Shown here: positions 60,799-64,000 of the stretch, piece by piece | Layout of the letters: every line of letters begins with the position of its first letter | How positions within the stretch are numbered: the stretch's first letter is position 1 | Assembly: GCF_030116705.1 (NCBI RefSeq) | Contig: NZ_JAOTIK010000001.1 | Coordinates: forward strand, 6,166,501 to 6,230,500 | DNA: 64,000 nt | Source of the DNA: Streptomyces sp. ML-6 | Lineage (GTDB): Bacteria; Actinomycetota; Actinomycetes; Streptomycetales; Streptomycetaceae | Reading direction: 5' to 3' | Translations under genes and position numbers: made by a program | The notes under the pieces: model-generated | Seen by the model: the letters and a program-made list of their open reading frames with translations, nothing else | Told to the model about the DNA's origin: nothing | Database searches by the model: none

Positions 60799-62844
60799 TC
60801 CAAACTGACCGACGTGCCCAAACGGATCCTGATCGGGCGGGCGCTGCGCAGCGACAAGCTGGGAGAAACGCTCCTTCCCAAGCGCATCGCACTGCCCGTC
60901 TTCGCATCCGACCCGCTGTCCTCGGTGGCGTACGCGCCCGGAGAAGTCCTCCTGGTGCTCTCCATCGCGGGCGTGTCGGCCTACAGCTTCAGCCCCTGGA
61001 TCGCGCTCGCCGTCGTGGTGCTGATGTTCACGGTCGTGGCCTCGTACCGGCAGAACGTGCACGCCTACCCGAGCGGTGGTGGCGACTACGAGGTCGCCAC
61101 CACCAACCTCGGCCCCAGGGCCGGGCTGACCGTGGCCAGCGCGCTGCTGGTCGACTACGTGCTGACCGTCGCCGTGTCGATCTCCTCCGGAGTGGAGAAC
61201 CTCGGATCGGCGATCCCGTTCGTCGTCGAACACAAGACGATGTGCGCGATCGCGGCCATCGTGCTGCTGACGCTGATGAACCTGCGCGGCGTCAAGGAGT
61301 CCGGCAAGCTCTTCGCCGTTCCCACGTACCTCTTCGTGGCCGGCGTCTTCATCATGATCGCCTGGGGAGCGTTCCGGGGCCTGGTCCTCGACGAGACCAT
61401 GCACGCCCCGACCTCGGCCTACGAGATCAAGCCGGAGCATCAGGGGCTGGCCGGCTTCGCGCTGGTCTTCCTGCTGCTGCGGGCCTTCTCCTCCGGCTGT
61501 GCCGCCCTCACCGGCGTCGAGGCGATCAGCAACGGCGTGCCCGCCTTCCGCAAGCCGAAGAGCAAGAACGCCGCGACCACCCTCGCGATGATGGGCCTGC
61601 TGGCCGTCACCATGTTCTGCGGCATCATCGGCCTGGCCATGGCCACCGATGTGAAGATGGCGGAGAACCCGGCCGAGGACCTGATCGACCACGGTGTCCC
61701 GGTCGGTTCCGGCTTCGTCCAGGACCCGGTGATCTCCCAGGTCGCGGCCGCCGTCTTCGGCGAGGGAACGTTCCTCTTCGTCATCCTCGCGGCCGCCACC
61801 GCACTCGTCCTCTTCCTGGCCGCCAACACCGCGTACAACGGCTTCCCGCTGCTCGGCTCGATCCTCGCGCAGGACCGCTACCTGCCCCGGCAGCTCCACA
61901 CCCGCGGCGACCGGCTCGCCTTCTCCAACGGCATCGTGCTGCTGGCCGGCGCGGCGATCCTGCTGACCTGGATCTACGAAGCGGACTCCACCCGCCTCAT
62001 CCAGCTCTACATCGTCGGCGTGTTCGTCTCCTTCACCCTCAGCCAGACCGGCATGGTCCGGCACTGGAACCGCCACCTGGCGACGGAGAAGGCCCCGGCC
62101 AAGCGCCGCCACATGGTCCGGTCCCGCGCGATCAATGCCTTCGGGGCGTTCTTCACCGGCCTGGTCCTCGTCGTCGTGCTCGCCACCAAGTTCACCCACG
62201 GCGCCTGGGTCGCCCTGCTCGGCATGGTGATCTTCTACGGGACGATGACCGCGATCCGTCGGCACTACGACCGGGTAGCCGAGGAGATCGCCGCCGACGA
62301 GACCCCGTCCGACGAGACGATCCGGCCCTCCCGGGTCCACTCGATCGTCCTGGTGTCCAAGCTCCACCGGCCCACGCTGCGCGCCCTCGCCTACGCCAAG
62401 CTGATCCGCTCCGACCGGCTGGAGGCCCTCTCCATCAGCGTCGACCCGTCCGAGACCAAGGCGCTCAAGGACGACTGGGAGCGGCGCGGCATCGACATCC
62501 CGCTGAAGATCCTCGACTCCCCGTACCGCGAGGTGACCCGCCCGGTCATCGACTACGTGAAGGGCCTGCGCCGGGAGAGCCCGCGCGACGTCGTGAGCGT
62601 GTACATCCCGGAGTACGTGGTCGGCCACTGGTACGAGCACCTCCTGCACAACCAGAGCGCCCTGCGCCTCAAGGGGCGGCTGCTGTTCACCCCGGGCGTG
62701 ATGGTGACCTCCGTGCCGTACCAGCTGGAGTCCTCCGAGGCCGCCAAGAGGCGTGCCAGGAAGCGCGCCGAGTGGAACGCGCCGGGCTCGGTGCGCCGCG
62801 GCCCCGTGGAACGCAGGCCCAAGGAACCCGGCAGCAAGGTCTGA
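60796..62844 (+). CDS. APC-superfamily permease resembling the potassium importer KimA
   Basis: A 682-residue transporter with 12 membrane helices (about 25-490) and a soluble C-terminal domain (about 500-640, USP-like). It closely tracks B. subtilis KimA by eye: 'FASDPLSSVAYAPGEVLLVL', 'SYRQNVHAYPSGGGDYEVAT', 'LLVDYVLTVAVSISSGVENL', 'LRAFSSGCAALTGVEAISNG' and 'GDRLAFSNGIVLLAG'. KimA is an H+/K+ symporter inhibited by c-di-AMP. M. tuberculosis Rv2690c holds the same position. It is often annotated only as an amino-acid permease. GTG 60796 is leaderless. Confidence 0.85.
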   Translation: MSKLTDVPKRILIGRALRSDKLGETLLPKRIALPVFASDPLSSVAYAPGEVLLVLSIAGVSAYSFSPWIALAVVVLMFTVVASYRQNVHAYPSGGGDYEVATTNLGPRAGLTVASALLVDYVLTVAVSISSGVENLGSAIPFVVEHKTMCAIAAIVLLTLMNLRGVKESGKLFAVPTYLFVAGVFIMIAWGAFRGLVLDETMHAPTSAYEIKPEHQGLAGFALVFLLLRAFSSGCAALTGVEAISNGVPAFRKPKSKNAATTLAMMGLLAVTMFCGIIGLAMATDVKMAENPAEDLIDHGVPVGSGFVQDPVISQVAAAVFGEGTFLFVILAAATALVLFLAANTAYNGFPLLGSILAQDRYLPRQLHTRGDRLAFSNGIVLLAGAAILLTWIYEADSTRLIQLYIVGVFVSFTLSQTGMVRHWNRHLATEKAPAKRRHMVRSRAINAFGAFFTGLVLVVVLATKFTHGAWVALLGMVIFYGTMTAIRRHYDRVAEEIAADETPSDETIRPSRVHSIVLVSKLHRPTLRALAYAKLIRSDRLEALSISVDPSETKALKDDWERRGIDIPLKILDSPYREVTRPVIDYVKGLRRESPRDVVSVYIPEYVVGHWYEHLLHNQSALRLKGRLLFTPGVMVTSVPYQLESSEAAKRRARKRAEWNAPGSVRRGPVERRPKEPGSKV

Positions 62845-62894
62845 CCGCCCCTTCCCGCCTCCGCGCGTGTTCCGCCCCTGTTCCGCGCGTGGTA

Positions 62895-62943
62895 AACGGC
62901 CGGACGACACCCACGTAGAATCGTAGGTTGTTGTCCGGCCGTT
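62895..62943 (+). terminator. Terminator hairpin overlapping the next promoter
   Basis: 14-bp stem with one G-T pair (62895-62908 with 62930-62943). Its loop contains TAGAAT (62916-62921), a likely -10 for the methyltransferase gene. Confidence 0.65.
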
Positions 62944-62963
62944 CCCCTTCGCGTCCCGTCCCA

Positions 62964-62999
62964 CCGTTTCCCCTGCCGTTTCTCCCGCCGTTTCCTCTT
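62964..62999 (+). repeat. Three 12-bp CCGTTTC repeats in the methyltransferase leader
   Basis: CCGTTTCCCCTG, CCGTTTCTCCCG and CCGTTTCCTCTT at 62964, 62976 and 62988, an almost purely pyrimidine leader segment. Confidence 0.7.
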
Positions 63000-63020
63000 G
63001 AGCTCTGGAGCCACCCCCTC

Positions 63021-64000
63021 ATGCAGAACGAACCCACGTCGTCGCTGGTCGGGGAGGAGTACGAGGTCGAGGTCGGGCCCGTCGCGCACGGCGGGCACTG
63101 CATCGCCCGTACCTCCGAGGGCCGGGTCCTGTTCGTACGGCACACGCTCCCCGGCGAGAAGGTCGTCGCCAGGGTCACCGAGGGCGGGAGCGACTCCCGC
63201 TTCCTGCGCGCCGACGCGGTCCGGATCATCGAGGCGTCCAAGGACCGGGTCGAGGCGCCCTGCCCGTACGCCGGTCCCGGCAAGTGCGGCGGCTGCGACT
63301 GGCAGCACGCCAAGCCGGGCGCCCAGCGCCGCCTCAAGGGCGAGGTCATCGCCGAACAGCTCCAGCGCCTCGCGGGCCTCAGCCCCGAGGAGGCGGGCTG
63401 GGACGGCACCGTCATGCCGGCCGAGGGCGACAAGCTCCCGGCGGGCGAGGTACCGGCCTGGCGCACCCGTGTCCAGTACGCCGTCGACGAGAACGGCCGG
63501 GCCGGCCTGCGCAAGCACCGCTCCCACGACGTGGAGCCCGTCGACCGCTGCCTGATCGCGGCCCCCGGCGTCACGGAGCTCGGCGTCGAGAAGCGGGACT
63601 GGCCGGGGATGGCCTCGGTGGAGGCCATCGCCGCCACCGGCTCCCATGACCGCCAGGTCATCCTCACCCCGCGCCCGGGCGCCCGGCTCCCGCTCGTCGA
63701 ACTGGACAAGCCGGTCTCCGTGATGCGCGTCGACGAACGCGACGGCGGCGTCCACCGGGTGCACGGCCGCGCCTTCGTCCGCGAACGCGCCGACGACCGC
63801 ACCTACCGGGTCGGCTCAGGCGGCTTCTGGCAGGTCCACCCGCAGGCCGCCAACACCCTCGTCCGCGCCGTCATGCAGGGCCTGCTGCCCCGCAAGAACG
63901 ACACCGCCCTCGACCTGTACTGCGGCGTCGGCCTGTTCGCCGGCGCCATCGGCCAGCGCATCGGCGAGAAGGGCGCCGTCCTCGGCATCGAATCCAGCAA
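63021..64000 (+). CDS. TrmA/RlmD-family RNA (uracil-5-)-methyltransferase, 5' part
   Basis: The window ends inside this gene (326 codons seen). ATG 63021 follows GGAG at 63007-63010. An N-terminal TRAM domain ('EYEVEVGPVAHGGHCIAR', 'LFVRHTLPGEKVVARV') binds RNA. The iron-sulfur Cys cluster is 'CPYAGPGKCGGCDWQH' plus 'DRCLIA'. The SAM-binding motif begins 'ALDLYCGVGLFAGAIGQ' near the end. Members methylate U in rRNA or tRNA; which U here is unknown. It is the Rv2689c equivalent, completing the conserved locus. The catalytic Cys lies beyond the window. Confidence 0.93.
   Translation, partial: MQNEPTSSLVGEEYEVEVGPVAHGGHCIARTSEGRVLFVRHTLPGEKVVARVTEGGSDSRFLRADAVRIIEASKDRVEAPCPYAGPGKCGGCDWQHAKPGAQRRLKGEVIAEQLQRLAGLSPEEAGWDGTVMPAEGDKLPAGEVPAWRTRVQYAVDENGRAGLRKHRSHDVEPVDRCLIAAPGVTELGVEKRDWPGMASVEAIAATGSHDRQVILTPRPGARLPLVELDKPVSVMRVDERDGGVHRVHGRAFVRERADDRTYRVGSGGFWQVHPQAANTLVRAVMQGLLPRKNDTALDLYCGVGLFAGAIGQRIGEKGAVLGIESS

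Overview
High G+C, dense tail-to-head operons, GTG/TTG starts and many leaderless starts mark this as Streptomyces chromosome. The gene order (3' end of a whiH-like GntR gene, hrdB, trypsin-like protease, parE ... parC ... ptsH ... sepH ... cutRS ... dut ... kdp ... trkA pair ... APC permease ... RNA methyltransferase) matches, from memory, the S. coelicolor SCO5819-SCO5901 core region with the red antibiotic cluster absent. No IS element, prophage, CRISPR array, tRNA or rRNA was seen. This is ordinary core genome with several local oddities, not an obvious genomic island.

Layout. 1-6000: whiH end, principal sigma factor hrdB, secreted trypsin, small zinc-ribbon protein, topoisomerase IV parE. 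6100-11030: a sensor kinase/NarL regulator pair behind a shortened DUF1453-like ORF, a DUF485/acetate-type symporter pair, and a fused two-component remnant. 11.2-14.9 kb: divergent citrate-synthase-like genes, one with an N-terminal helix-turn-helix, around a short AT-rich operator region, then a CobW-type GTPase. 15-20.5 kb: parC and a complementary pair of M16 peptidases. 20.5-29.9 kb: M23 endopeptidase behind a c-di-AMP (ydaO) riboswitch, a GntR regulator, ptsH, a GNAT/acyl-CoA-synthetase fusion, DUF5998, phosphodiesterase, thymidine kinase and a PaaX-type regulator. 29.9-39.6 kb: VOC protein, rhodanese, sepH, a membrane protein, ALO-type oxidase with an overlapping MFS gene, ferrochelatase, inositol phosphatase. 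39.9-46.1 kb: cutRS, a possible structured RNA, DUF4193, DUF3093, thioesterase, dut, DUF3710. 46.1-55.5 kb: kdpFABC with an extra 27-residue membrane peptide, an ABC ATPase, kdpD and kdpE. 55.7-64 kb: OB-fold protein, DUF3159, two TrkA proteins, a GntR/ACC-deaminase pair, a KimA-like permease and the start of a TrmA/RlmD-type methyltransferase.

How they work together. The backbone hrdB-suhB-like-DUF4193-DUF3093-dut-DUF3710-OB-fold-DUF3159-TrkA-TrkA-APC-methyltransferase parallels the M. tuberculosis Rv2703-Rv2689c order (from memory), so Streptomyces appears to have expanded an old actinobacterial locus. The last 17 kb concentrates potassium functions: Kdp pump and its sensor/regulator, two RCK gating proteins, and an APC permease resembling the K+ importer KimA. 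A c-di-AMP riboswitch lies in the same window, 25 kb before kdp. The items most worth checking are the collapsed sensor-kinase/response-regulator fusion, the HTH-citrate synthase with its operator array, the peptide upstream of kdpF, the structured region upstream of the DUF4193 gene, and direct repeats upstream of the potassium genes.
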